A stretch of 64,000 bases of DNA from contig CAZABB010000005.1 in NCBI GenBank assembly GCA_964483625.1, forward strand, positions 1 through 64,000. The letters are read 5' to 3'. Made by a program: the position numbers and the translations under genes. The DNA is from JAFGQU01 sp964483625 (GTDB lineage: Bacteria; Omnitrophota; Gorgyraeia; Duberdicusellales; 4484-171). Of the stretch, positions 24,485 through 31,697 are shown piece after piece (the stretch's first letter is position 1; each line of letters opens with the position of its first letter). The notes under the pieces were generated by a model, which was not told the origin of the DNA, searched no databases, and was given only the letters and a program-made list of their open reading frames with translations.

Positions 24485-25645
24485 ATGAAAAAGGTAGTGT
24501 TAAGTATACTATTATGCATGGCCGTAGGTATAACATGTTGGGCGCAGGATAAAGTATTTTACATCTACGCGGACAAAAATGCTCCCGATAATCATTTCAT
24601 TCCCAGCGGCTGGATGGGGGACTACGGTGATTTAGGGTTTAATGACCAGGCTACAGATGAGGTCGCTTCCGGTTCGACCGCGCTGAAAATAAGTTATTCC
24701 GGGAAAAAATCTCAGGGTCACGGCTGGACGGGAATTTACTGGCAGTCGGCGGCAAATAACTGGGGTTCCCGTCAGACCGGATACGATTTAACCGGTTTTA
24801 ATAAACTGGTGTTTAAGGCCAAAGGGGCCGAAGGAGGAGAGGTAATCACTAAGGTAAAGGTCGGCGGAATCACCACCAACGCCATCGGAGAAATGCTTCC
24901 CTTCGCCGACAGCCTCGATAAATCATACGGGCCGATTAAGCTCACCAATGAATGGGAGGAATACACGGTGAACTTGACCGGTGAGGACCTTTCTTATGTC
25001 AATGGAGGATTCTGTCTGATTTTTGAATCCGCTCAGGCCAAGAAAGATCAGGTTGTGTATTTAGACGATATGTATTTCGCGTATGACGCCGATTTAAAGG
25101 AAGATGTGTTGCGTACCAATTTTCCATTCTACGTGTACGCCGATACTTCTTCTCTGGATAATCACTTTGTTCCTTCCGGGTGGATGCCGGCAACGGCCGC
25201 GCGTGACCTGAAAGTCAATATCGCTCACGGTGATAATGCGCTTTCGGGAGATACCTGTATCCGTATCGAATACAAAAATAATTCCGGAACCCGCTGGGCA
25301 GGTATTTACTGGCAGAACCCGCCGAATAACTGGGGGACGATTCCCGGTGCCGGATTCGATCTGCGCGGGGCCACGAAACTTACGTTCTGGGCACGCGGCG
25401 AGAACGGCGGCGAGGTAATCAATGAGTTTAAAATGGGCGGAATCTCCAGTGGTGAATATATTGATTCCGACAGCGCTTCAGCCGGGCCGATTCAGCTGAC
25501 CAAGGAATGGCGGAAATACGAGATCGACCTGCGGGGAAAAGACCTTTCCTATATCATCGGCGGATTTGCCTGGGCAACGAATATCGATGTCAACGATCCG
25601 GAAGGTGTGGTCTTTTACCTGGACGAAATAAAATATGAAAAATAG
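24485..25645 (+). CDS. Secreted protein with two tandem carbohydrate-binding-like domains
   Basis: A 386-residue protein with signal peptide (KKVVLSILLCMAVGITCWAQ) and strong AAGGAGGAGG ribosome-binding site. Two repeats of about 180 residues (about 24-200 and 212-385) share FYxYAD...DNHFxPSGWM, a WxGIYWQ...NNWG aromatic block, the D-L-x-G-x-x-K-L-x-F-x-A-[KR]-G core and a final FYLDEI-type strand. The layout is that of a jelly-roll carbohydrate-binding module with exposed tryptophans. No catalytic motif is seen. The LacI-type operator upstream and the flanking hydrolases point to polysaccharide capture at the cell surface. Confidence 0.75.
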   Translation: MKKVVLSILLCMAVGITCWAQDKVFYIYADKNAPDNHFIPSGWMGDYGDLGFNDQATDEVASGSTALKISYSGKKSQGHGWTGIYWQSAANNWGSRQTGYDLTGFNKLVFKAKGAEGGEVITKVKVGGITTNAIGEMLPFADSLDKSYGPIKLTNEWEEYTVNLTGEDLSYVNGGFCLIFESAQAKKDQVVYLDDMYFAYDADLKEDVLRTNFPFYVYADTSSLDNHFVPSGWMPATAARDLKVNIAHGDNALSGDTCIRIEYKNNSGTRWAGIYWQNPPNNWGTIPGAGFDLRGATKLTFWARGENGGEVINEFKMGGISSGEYIDSDSASAGPIQLTKEWRKYEIDLRGKDLSYIIGGFAWATNIDVNDPEGVVFYLDEIKYEK

Positions 25646-26900
25646 TACCTTCGGATTTAAAGCAGGCAATGCGTGCATTGCCTGCTTTCTTTTTTTAGGA
25701 GGACTTTTTTCTTCAGAGGCCCCTCCCGTCCGCATTAAAAAGAATTCTCAGGGTGGATATGTTCTGTATGTCCGAAACCGGCCTTTTCTGGTGAAGGGAG
25801 TGGTGTATAATCCTACCCCGGTCTGTAAAGGATATGATTACAGTTTCTTTTCCGATCCGGCGAAACCCTGGCTTACCGACGGAAAACTTATGAAAAAAAT
25901 GGGAGTCAACGCGGTACGTATTTATTCGGTACCGGTTGATGAGCTGGATGAGGTGAAGGAATTTATCACCGATATGTATGAAAAATTCGGAATATACACG
26001 ATCGTCAGCGATTGGCTGGGATTATGGAACGCGTCCGGCCCCAATTACGGCGACGCTCAATTGCGTGCGGACATAAAAGAACGGGTTCTTCATATCGTGG
26101 CAGAATTAAAAGATACTCCCGGGGTACTGATGTGGGTTCTCGGCAATGAGAACAATTATACGTTTTCCGGCAAGATCGGGTTCTGGACGACGAAGGAAAT
26201 CGAGGCGCTGCCTACCCCTTACGAGCGGGTAGTAAGGAGAGCGGAGATCTATTACTCGCTGGCCAATGATATCGCGCTTGCGATTAAAGAGATAGACCCC
26301 GACCATCCCGTCGCTCTGGGAAACGGAGAAATCAGTATGTTGGATATCGCGGTGGAATTCTGTCCCGACATCGATGTCCTGGCGATCCTTTCCTATCGCG
26401 GTAAACGGTTCGGGAATTTATTCGAGAATATACGCTATACCTTTGACCGGCCGATCATGTTGGCGGAGTTCGGGTGTGATTCCTACGATTCTTTGAATAA
26501 CGTCGTGGCTGAAGATATTCAGGCTGAATATCTTCAGTTGCAGTGGCGGGATATTGTTTCCAACACGGTTGTAAGCGGGAATAAACAGGGAAATTGTCTG
26601 GGGGGTGTGGTCTTTGAATGGACGGATGAATGGTGGAAACACAACGAAGGGTATGCTGAAGGCTGGTGTCATCATAATACGGAAGCCGGCTGGTCCGAAG
26701 GCGCCTATTATTTCGATATCCGGGCTCCCAATAATATGAATATGAGCGAAGAATGGTTCGGTATTGTAGGGATTGCCCGTCCCGACGAAAATCAGCAGAT
26801 CCCCCGTATTCCCCGCCAGGCATATACGGCGCTCAAAAAACTCTGGCATATGAATCCCCGGGCGCTCATGAAGGAAAAAAACCCTTCCCGTTCCCGATAG
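25635..26900 (+). CDS. Secreted clan GH-A glycoside hydrolase
   Basis: A 421-residue protein whose ATG at 25635 overlaps the previous gene by 11 bases. N-terminus MKNSTFGFKAGNACIACFLFLGGLFSS is a plausible signal peptide. The barrel carries FLVKGVVYNP, GVNAVRIYSV, LMWVLGNENNYT (acid/base Glu172) and IMLAEFGCDS (nucleophile Glu278), plus GGVVFEWTDEWWK near the end, all shared with the larger enzyme at 21986. It lacks that enzyme's helical N-terminal region. The DNA encoding the signal peptide also forms a strong terminator hairpin (25659-25696). Confidence 0.82.
   Translation: MKNSTFGFKAGNACIACFLFLGGLFSSEAPPVRIKKNSQGGYVLYVRNRPFLVKGVVYNPTPVCKGYDYSFFSDPAKPWLTDGKLMKKMGVNAVRIYSVPVDELDEVKEFITDMYEKFGIYTIVSDWLGLWNASGPNYGDAQLRADIKERVLHIVAELKDTPGVLMWVLGNENNYTFSGKIGFWTTKEIEALPTPYERVVRRAEIYYSLANDIALAIKEIDPDHPVALGNGEISMLDIAVEFCPDIDVLAILSYRGKRFGNLFENIRYTFDRPIMLAEFGCDSYDSLNNVVAEDIQAEYLQLQWRDIVSNTVVSGNKQGNCLGGVVFEWTDEWWKHNEGYAEGWCHHNTEAGWSEGAYYFDIRAPNNMNMSEEWFGIVGIARPDENQQIPRIPRQAYTALKKLWHMNPRALMKEKNPSRSR
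25659..25696 (+). terminator. Intrinsic terminator inside the start of the next gene
   Basis: AAAGCAGGCAAT (25659-25670) pairs with ATTGCCTGCTTT (25677-25688), 13 bp including G71-C76, with a CGTG tetraloop, followed by C and seven T residues (25690-25696). It lies 14 bases after the stop of the carbohydrate-binding gene yet within codons 9-21 of the following hydrolase, so it should act as an attenuator between them. Confidence 0.75.
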
Positions 26901-27011
26901 TCCCTCTCGGTATAAAAAAATATTCTCGGACAGTTACGGCTATGATAAGATAGAAATACCTCAAGGCAATCGCCGCCGGTGTTATGGTATGGATAGGCAG
27001 AAGGAGGATGT

Positions 27012-27626
27012 ATGGATGGTAGAATAATATTATGTATCTTAAGTATTCTTGTTCTTGCGGGCGGATGTATGTCTCAGCCGGAAGATCTGCTGGTTGACGA
27101 TTTTGAAGGAGAGATCAGCGCCGTTACGGTCGATTACGGAACGGGAGAAGGCTCCGGGGTGACCGTCGCGGCGGAATCCGAGGTCGTCCGGTGCGGAGAT
27201 CAGTCATTGAAGATAACCTACAACCTGAGGCCTTCCGGATATATGTGGATCGCCCGGGGTTTTGGTTTAGACGTCTCCGGTGCGGCCGCCTGGACAGTTT
27301 CGCCGGAAAATATCCCCTGGCGGGACTATAACGCGGTGAGCATTTTCATGTATGGGCAGAAAACGGGATCGGTTGTCGCGTTTGACGTGAAAGATTCCGG
27401 CGGCGAATACTGGCGATTCCTCCTGACGGATGATTTTACCGGCTGGAAGGAAATGGTTTGTCCTTTCGCGCATTTCTTCGTGCGTAACGACTGGCAGCCC
27501 GAAGATGCCGAAGTGAACGAAAGGATGGACTTCCCCATTATGAGTTTTCAATTTGAACCGCGCCTGCCCGGTAAAGGAGTATATTATTTTGATTGTGTGA
27601 AGGCAGTAAAAAGAAATATTCAATAG
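27012..27626 (+). CDS. Lipoprotein with a CIA30/CBM11-like beta-sandwich
   Basis: A 204-residue protein with a lipoprotein signal (ILCILSILVLAGGCMS, lipobox LAGGC). The ATG at 27012 follows AAGGAGG closely. The mature part starts LLVDDFEGE, then SLKITYNL, YNAVSIFMYG, SVVAFDVKDSGGEYWRF, FTGWKEMVCPF and GVYYFDCVKA, the strand order of CIA30/CBM11-type jelly rolls that often bind glucans. No catalytic residues are recognised. It is the last gene of the saccharide island and probably holds polysaccharide at the outer membrane. Confidence 0.7.
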   Translation: MDGRIILCILSILVLAGGCMSQPEDLLVDDFEGEISAVTVDYGTGEGSGVTVAAESEVVRCGDQSLKITYNLRPSGYMWIARGFGLDVSGAAAWTVSPENIPWRDYNAVSIFMYGQKTGSVVAFDVKDSGGEYWRFLLTDDFTGWKEMVCPFAHFFVRNDWQPEDAEVNERMDFPIMSFQFEPRLPGKGVYYFDCVKAVKRNIQ

Positions 27627-27642
27627 ACATACGGAAATATCA

Positions 27643-27713
27643 TTGAAATACAATTAGAATATATTCGCTTCGGCTCATGGATGGAATATGATGGAAGTAC
27701 GATTGTATTTTAA
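27643..27713 (+). promoter_or_regulatory. Leader hairpin abutting the ribosome-binding site
   Basis: TTGAAATACAATT (27643-27655) pairs over all 13 positions, with one G-U, with GATTGTATTTTAA (27701-27713). The 3' strand ends inside the AAAGGAG ribosome-binding site of the metallopeptidase gene. Folding would occlude initiation, so translational control is possible. Confidence 0.4.
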
Positions 27714-27724
27714 AGGAGCAACGT

Positions 27725-28756
27725 ATGGGAAAAAAAAGAATAGATCTAAGCAGGATTCCTGAGGACGAACTCCTGTCTCTTAAAATCAGCGAACTGCCGA
27801 TTCAGCTTGAAGGGACCTGGGTTGAGGATTGTGTCGGCCAGCTCTATCATGAACTAAATGAGAAAGGAATTGAGTTTAAACCTCCCTGCTATCTGGCTGA
27901 TGAGTGGCTGACTCCCGACGGAGAACCGATCATCGGGGTCCCGTTTTATTTAGCTCATCCGGCTTTGATCCGTCTGGAGAAAAAAATGATCCTGGAAGCC
28001 GAAGGCGCCACGAAACAGTGGTGCATGAAGCTCCTGAGGCATGAGACCGGTCATGCGATAAATTACGCCTATAAGCTGTACCGGAGAAAAAAATGGCATA
28101 AGATATTCGGGCCGTTTTCCAAAGAATATGAAGATACCTACCGGTTTCGTCCTTACAGTAAAAGTTTTGTCAGGCACCTGGAAGATTACTACGCTCAATA
28201 CCATCCCGATGAAGATTTTGCCGAGACATTCGCCGTATGGCTTACGCCCGGTCTTGACTGGCGTAAACAGTATAAGGGATGGAAGGCGATCGATAAGCTT
28301 TATTATGTGGAAGAACTTATGAAGGGCATAAAAGACAGACCGCCCCTTGTGCCCCGCGGGAAAAAATACTGGGAAGCGGCGAGAATGCGCATTACCTTGA
28401 AAAACTTCTATAAGAAGAAACGTCTTTCTTACGAAGAAAAATTCCCCGATTTTCACGACGCTAATTTAAAAAAAATATTTCCCGAATCCGCGGACCGGGA
28501 GGAAAGAAAAAATCCTGTGTATGCGGCCGATGTGATCAGAAAATATAAAAAAGAGATCCGTACCAGCATTTCTATCTGGACGGGAGAGAAAAAGTATATC
28601 ATAGACGACCTTCTCAACACGATTATCGAACGCTGTCGTCAACTTCGTCTTTTTGCCGCCGAGGCGGAGGCGTTGACCATTCTGAATATAGCCAGTTATA
28701 TTACGGCTTTGATTATGAATTACCGGTATACCGGAAATTTCCGAGGTGACCAATGA
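27725..28756 (+). CDS. Putative zinc metallopeptidase (gluzincin-like)
   Basis: A 343-residue cytoplasmic protein with no signal peptide. Zinc site: HETGH (His106, Glu107, His110) followed 57 residues later by DEDFAETFAVWL, whose Glu167 is the likely third ligand. The fold matches the group of putative zinc-binding metallopeptidases known mainly from genome surveys. The substrate is unknown. AAAGGAG precedes the ATG. It overlaps the ATP-grasp ligase gene by four bases (ATGA), so a peptide-forming and a peptide-cleaving enzyme are made together. Confidence 0.78.
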   Translation: MGKKRIDLSRIPEDELLSLKISELPIQLEGTWVEDCVGQLYHELNEKGIEFKPPCYLADEWLTPDGEPIIGVPFYLAHPALIRLEKKMILEAEGATKQWCMKLLRHETGHAINYAYKLYRRKKWHKIFGPFSKEYEDTYRFRPYSKSFVRHLEDYYAQYHPDEDFAETFAVWLTPGLDWRKQYKGWKAIDKLYYVEELMKGIKDRPPLVPRGKKYWEAARMRITLKNFYKKKRLSYEEKFPDFHDANLKKIFPESADREERKNPVYAADVIRKYKKEIRTSISIWTGEKKYIIDDLLNTIIERCRQLRLFAAEAEALTILNIASYITALIMNYRYTGNFRGDQ

Positions 28757-29778
28757 GGAAAAAACTGAAAGTCCTTCTTCTCTTTGATGTGCCGTACCCG
28801 ACACAGCGAGGCTATGAGTTTAAAGACGAATTCTTTAAGGATTTTGACTGGGACACCGAAGCCTACGCGTATAAAGCTTTAAAATCGCTGGGTTATGAGG
28901 TGACTCCGCTTGGGCTTTACAATGATATCGCTCCGCTTTTGGAAGAAGTCAAAGAAAACCGTCCTGATGTAATTTTTAATCTGGTAGAGGTATTTGACCA
29001 GAAATCACACCTGGATAAGAATGTGGTTTCTCTCCTGGAGTTAATAGGGATTCCGTTCACGGGGGCATCTTCGGGCACGCTGTTTGTCTGTAACGACAAG
29101 GCGCTCAGTAAGAAGATTTTAAGTTATCATCGTATCCGGGTGCCGCGGTTTTATACTTTCTATCGCAACCATAAAATATGGCTGCCCAAACGGCTTCGTC
29201 TTCCTCTGATTGTGAAACCTTTATGCGAGGAGGCATCGCGGGGAATTTCTCTGGCTTCGGTGGTTGATTCGGAAAACAGTCTCATTGAACGGGTCAAATT
29301 TATTCATGAGAACATGAATATGGATGCGATTGCCGAGGAATACATATCCGGGAGAGAACTTTATGTGAGTATGTTGGGGCACAAACGCATCAGAATCCTG
29401 CCGCTGCGGGAGATGAAGTTCGGGAATATTCCCGATGATGAACCCCAGGTCGCGACCTACAAAGCGAAGTGGGACTATGATTACCGCAAACGCTGGGGTA
29501 TAAAGAATGTGTTCGCCGGTAAGCTGCCCCAGGGGTTGGAAAAAGGGATTACCGATGTTTTTAAACGAGCCTATCGGGTATTAAATATGGGAGGGTATGC
29601 CCGTTTCGATATCCGCGTCACCGATGACGCCCGCATCTACATCCTTGAAGCGAACGCCAATCCCTGCCTGGATAAAGACGATGAATTTGCCGAAGCGGCA
29701 AAAAAGGGAGGGATGCCTTATCCCAAACTACTCCAGAAGATCATTTCCTACGCCTTCCAGCGACAACCTTCCGTATAA
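28753..29778 (+). CDS. ATP-grasp ligase, D-alanine-D-alanine ligase-like
   Basis: A 341-residue ATP-grasp enzyme that should join a carboxylate to an amine through an acyl phosphate. Seen: N-terminal Rossmann half (LKVLLLFDVPYP), the GIPFTGASSGTLFVCNDKALSKKIL segment typical of Ddl, the ATP-binding PLIVKPLCEEASRGIS, and the metal-binding end YILEANANPCLD. Ddl itself is normally GMEYARxD...NTxPGxT, whereas this protein ends NANPCLD, so it belongs to a Ddl-like side branch with unknown substrates. It is coupled to the metallopeptidase gene. Confidence 0.82.
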   Translation: MRKKLKVLLLFDVPYPTQRGYEFKDEFFKDFDWDTEAYAYKALKSLGYEVTPLGLYNDIAPLLEEVKENRPDVIFNLVEVFDQKSHLDKNVVSLLELIGIPFTGASSGTLFVCNDKALSKKILSYHRIRVPRFYTFYRNHKIWLPKRLRLPLIVKPLCEEASRGISLASVVDSENSLIERVKFIHENMNMDAIAEEYISGRELYVSMLGHKRIRILPLREMKFGNIPDDEPQVATYKAKWDYDYRKRWGIKNVFAGKLPQGLEKGITDVFKRAYRVLNMGGYARFDIRVTDDARIYILEANANPCLDKDDEFAEAAKKGGMPYPKLLQKIISYAFQRQPSV

Positions 29779-29780
29779 TC

Positions 29781-29867
29781 AGTCTACAGTTGATAGCCTA
29801 TAGTCTAGGGTGTTCTCCTCGAGTTTTTGCGGGATACTAAAAGACCGTAGACCGTCGACTATCGACT
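29781..29867. repeat. AGTCTATAG-type word repeats in facing pair
   Basis: AGTCTACAGTTGATAG...CTATAGTCTAGG (29781-29809) is followed by GACCGTAGACCGTCGACTAT...CGACT (29843-29867), which is the same kind of word in inverse orientation. The same words recur at 34823-34909 and 63708-63797. Nothing coding is seen between 29779 and the riboswitch. Confidence 0.5.
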
Positions 29868-29954
29868 CTGCCAGCTGGAGATTGTTTTTTTTCTCATCTG
29901 CCCTTGATTTCAGGGGTGAATATATGGCATATATTGTGTAGGAACCCGGATATA

Positions 29955-29983
29955 TTGACAATTTAAGGACTGGTAAATATCCT
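29955..29983 (+). promoter_or_regulatory. Probable promoter of the c-di-GMP riboswitch transcript
   Basis: Perfect TTGACA (29955-29960) and TATCCT (29978-29983, four of six) with a 17-bp spacer. Transcription would start near 29990 and run through the repeat at 29988-30070 into the aptamer. Confidence 0.45.
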
Positions 29984-29987
29984 ATTT

Positions 29988-30070
29988 ACGATTACGGTGA
30001 TTAGGTTAGGATTACAACGATTGAGAACATTAACTCTTTTAATCACGGCAATCATTCTTTAATCATTGAA
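29988..30070. repeat. TAATCATTG-type word repeats in facing pair
   Basis: GATTACGGTGATTA (29990-30003) and a downstream TAATCACGGCAATC (30039-30052) are near-perfect inverted copies; further words (GGATTACAACGATTG, TTAATCATTGAAATC) flank them. The same word type occurs at 35589-35628. Confidence 0.45.
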
Positions 30071-30104
30071 ATCAGGCGCTGATATTTTTTGTATCAGTGC
30101 CTAT

Positions 30105-30232
30105 AAGTGAAAAAGGCAAACCCGCTGAAAAGCGGGGACGTCCCGTAAGGGACCCAGAACCATACTATGTATTGGTTCTGGGCAAAGCCCTGGACCTAAA
30201 GGAGGAATCCTATGGTAGCCCGGTTGCCACTT
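30105..30232 (+). promoter_or_regulatory. GEMM-I cyclic-di-GMP riboswitch with two inserted hairpins
   Basis: GEMM-I landmarks appear in order: AAAAAGGCAAA (30110-30120) opening P1; a CCCGCT-GAAA-AGCGGG stem with the docking GAAA tetraloop (30121-30136); GAC / GCAAAGCC (30137-30139 and 30182-30189); the tetraloop receptor CCTAA...TATGG (30195-30215); and TAGCCCGGTTGCC closing P1 (GGCAA with TTGCC, 30224-30228). The canonical core GGGACGCAAAGCC is interrupted by exactly 42 bases (30140-30181) made of two abutting hairpins: GTCCC-GTAA-GGGAC and CCAGAACCA/TGGTTCTGG. A 10-bp hairpin (30075-30101) precedes the aptamer. Ligand class is inferred from the motif. Confidence 0.85.
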
Positions 30233-30250
30233 GTACGTATCAAATTGGTG

Positions 30251-30282
30251 CCCATCTTGTCTCGACAAAAGATGGGTTTTTT
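30251..30282 (+). terminator. Riboswitch expression-platform terminator
   Basis: CCCATCTT (30251-30258) pairs with AAGATGGG (30269-30276), extended by GT/AC, followed by six T residues (30277-30282). It lies 18 bases after the aptamer. The likely start codon of the RlpA gene (30272) is inside its 3' strand and the T-run encodes part of the signal peptide, so the hairpin could stop both transcription and initiation. Confidence 0.75.
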
Positions 30283-30691
30283 CTTTGCCTGCCGTCTCAT
30301 AGGGATTTGTCTCTGTATCGCTTCTGTTACGCCCGGCGTATTGTGGTCTGATACCGCCATCACGATCAACCAGAGTCATGTTCAGGAAGGGGTTGCTTCC
30401 TGGTATTCTGAAACAGATCCCGGCATCCTTCCTACCACGGCGAACATGGAAATCTTTGACGATTCACAGCTCACCTGCGCGATGTGGGATGTTCCGTTCA
30501 ATACGGTTTTAGAGGTAACCAACCTGGCAAACGGAAAGTCGGTTCTTGTCCGCGTCAATGATCGCGGCCCGGCGCGGCGTCTGGTCAGTCAGGGGAGAAT
30601 CGTTGATTTGACCAAGACGGCCTTCTCCCGTATTGCCGATCTCGATCAGGGGCTGATTCCGGTGAAGGTTGCGGTTATCACCCGGAAGTAG
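30272..30691 (+). CDS. RlpA-like double-psi beta-barrel protein (septal/cell-wall lytic transglycosylase family)
   Basis: About 139 residues from the ATG at 30272. It has a signal peptide (FFFACRLIGICLCIASVTPGVLWS) and one RlpA/DPBB domain: EGVASWYSE, TANMEIFDDSQLTCAMWDVPFNTVLEVTNLANGKS, LVRVNDRGPARR and RIVDLTKTAFSRI. The catalytic-type Asp of NDRGP is present; no SPOR domain follows, so septal localisation is not implied. RlpA proteins cleave denuded peptidoglycan glycans. The frame is open to an ATG at 30212 with a good AAAGGAGG site, but both belong to the riboswitch tetraloop-receptor helix, so that start is probably spurious. Expression is predicted to respond to c-di-GMP. Confidence 0.82.
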   Translation: MGFFFACRLIGICLCIASVTPGVLWSDTAITINQSHVQEGVASWYSETDPGILPTTANMEIFDDSQLTCAMWDVPFNTVLEVTNLANGKSVLVRVNDRGPARRLVSQGRIVDLTKTAFSRIADLDQGLIPVKVAVITRK

Positions 30692-30808
30692 TCCCTACCC
30701 CGTCACTAAAAAAAGACTTGAAAAAATGGGCCTGTCGGATTAGTCTATTATATATAAAGCAAGAGAATAAACGGCTTCGGTTGACGAAAGAAACAGTTTA
30801 AACACACG

Positions 30809-31627
30809 ATGGTTCTTGACTACACTCATAAAGACGCGCTTACCGGATTTTATCGCCGGGAAGCGTTAATTCCCTTTTTGGAAGAAACCCTGCAGAAAGC
30901 TCAGTCCGAACAGATGACCGCTTCTCTGGCGATCATCGATTTAGATCATTTCAAAAAATTCAATGACCGCTACGGCCATCAATTTGGCGACGAAGTGCTG
31001 AAACATCTGGCCAATGTGTTGAGGTTTACTATTGAGGATAAAGGGGCGATTTTCCGTTACGGCGGCGATGAATTTGTCGTCGCTCTTCCCACCAGCGGAG
31101 CGAAGGAAGCGTTTAAGCTTGCCTTGCGTTGCCTCTATAACATTGATCATAGTCCGTTTATCTATCAGGGGAAACTGTTTAAATTAAGCATGAGCTGCGG
31201 AGTCGCTACCTATCCTCTGGACGCGATGACGGTGGATACCCTTTTCCGCCGGGCCGATGAGGCGTTGTATTATTCCAAGCGGCACGGGCGAAGCATGGTA
31301 ACCTCAGCCAATAAAATGAAGCATCTCAAGTTTCTGTCTTCGCTTAAGGTTATGGTAGGGATATTACTGGTGGGAGGGCTGCTGTATGGAGCATACCGTT
31401 TTATGCCGCAGGAGGTGATTGATGATCTCACCGCCCGGTTTAAGAAGATTACCATTAAAGTCGAAGAAGAAGACGGCCTGGCGACGATTGTGTTGAAAAG
31501 CGGCCGGACGATGAAAGGGAAAATCTTACAGGAATTCGATGACCGGATTGTTGTAAGTCTTGATTTTGGTAAAGGTGAAGGAAGAGTGACTCTTAAGAAG
31601 TCTGATATTGGAAAGATCCGGTATTAG
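30809..31627 (+). CDS. Membrane-anchored GGDEF diguanylate cyclase with C-terminal small beta-barrel
   Basis: A 272-residue protein. GGDEF domain at about residues 1-165: DALTGFYRREAL, LAIIDLDHFKKFNDRYGHQFGDEVL and the intact active site RYGGDEF (Gly85-Phe89), so GTP-to-c-di-GMP activity is expected. No RxxD inhibitory site is seen at the usual place before GGDEF. Unusually the catalytic domain is N-terminal and is followed by one membrane helix (about 170-195) and a C-terminal small beta-barrel (IVLKSGRTMKGKILQEFDDRIVVSL). The tail resembles Sm-like/SHIRT-free barrel modules and would be outside the membrane. It lies 117 bases after the riboswitch-controlled gene. Confidence 0.85.
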   Translation: MVLDYTHKDALTGFYRREALIPFLEETLQKAQSEQMTASLAIIDLDHFKKFNDRYGHQFGDEVLKHLANVLRFTIEDKGAIFRYGGDEFVVALPTSGAKEAFKLALRCLYNIDHSPFIYQGKLFKLSMSCGVATYPLDAMTVDTLFRRADEALYYSKRHGRSMVTSANKMKHLKFLSSLKVMVGILLVGGLLYGAYRFMPQEVIDDLTARFKKITIKVEEEDGLATIVLKSGRTMKGKILQEFDDRIVVSLDFGKGEGRVTLKKSDIGKIRY

Positions 31628-31697
31628 GACCATATTCCCTCCCCGGTATAATTGATTTTCCTTATTGAGAACGGGTATTGATGGAATCGGCAGATAT

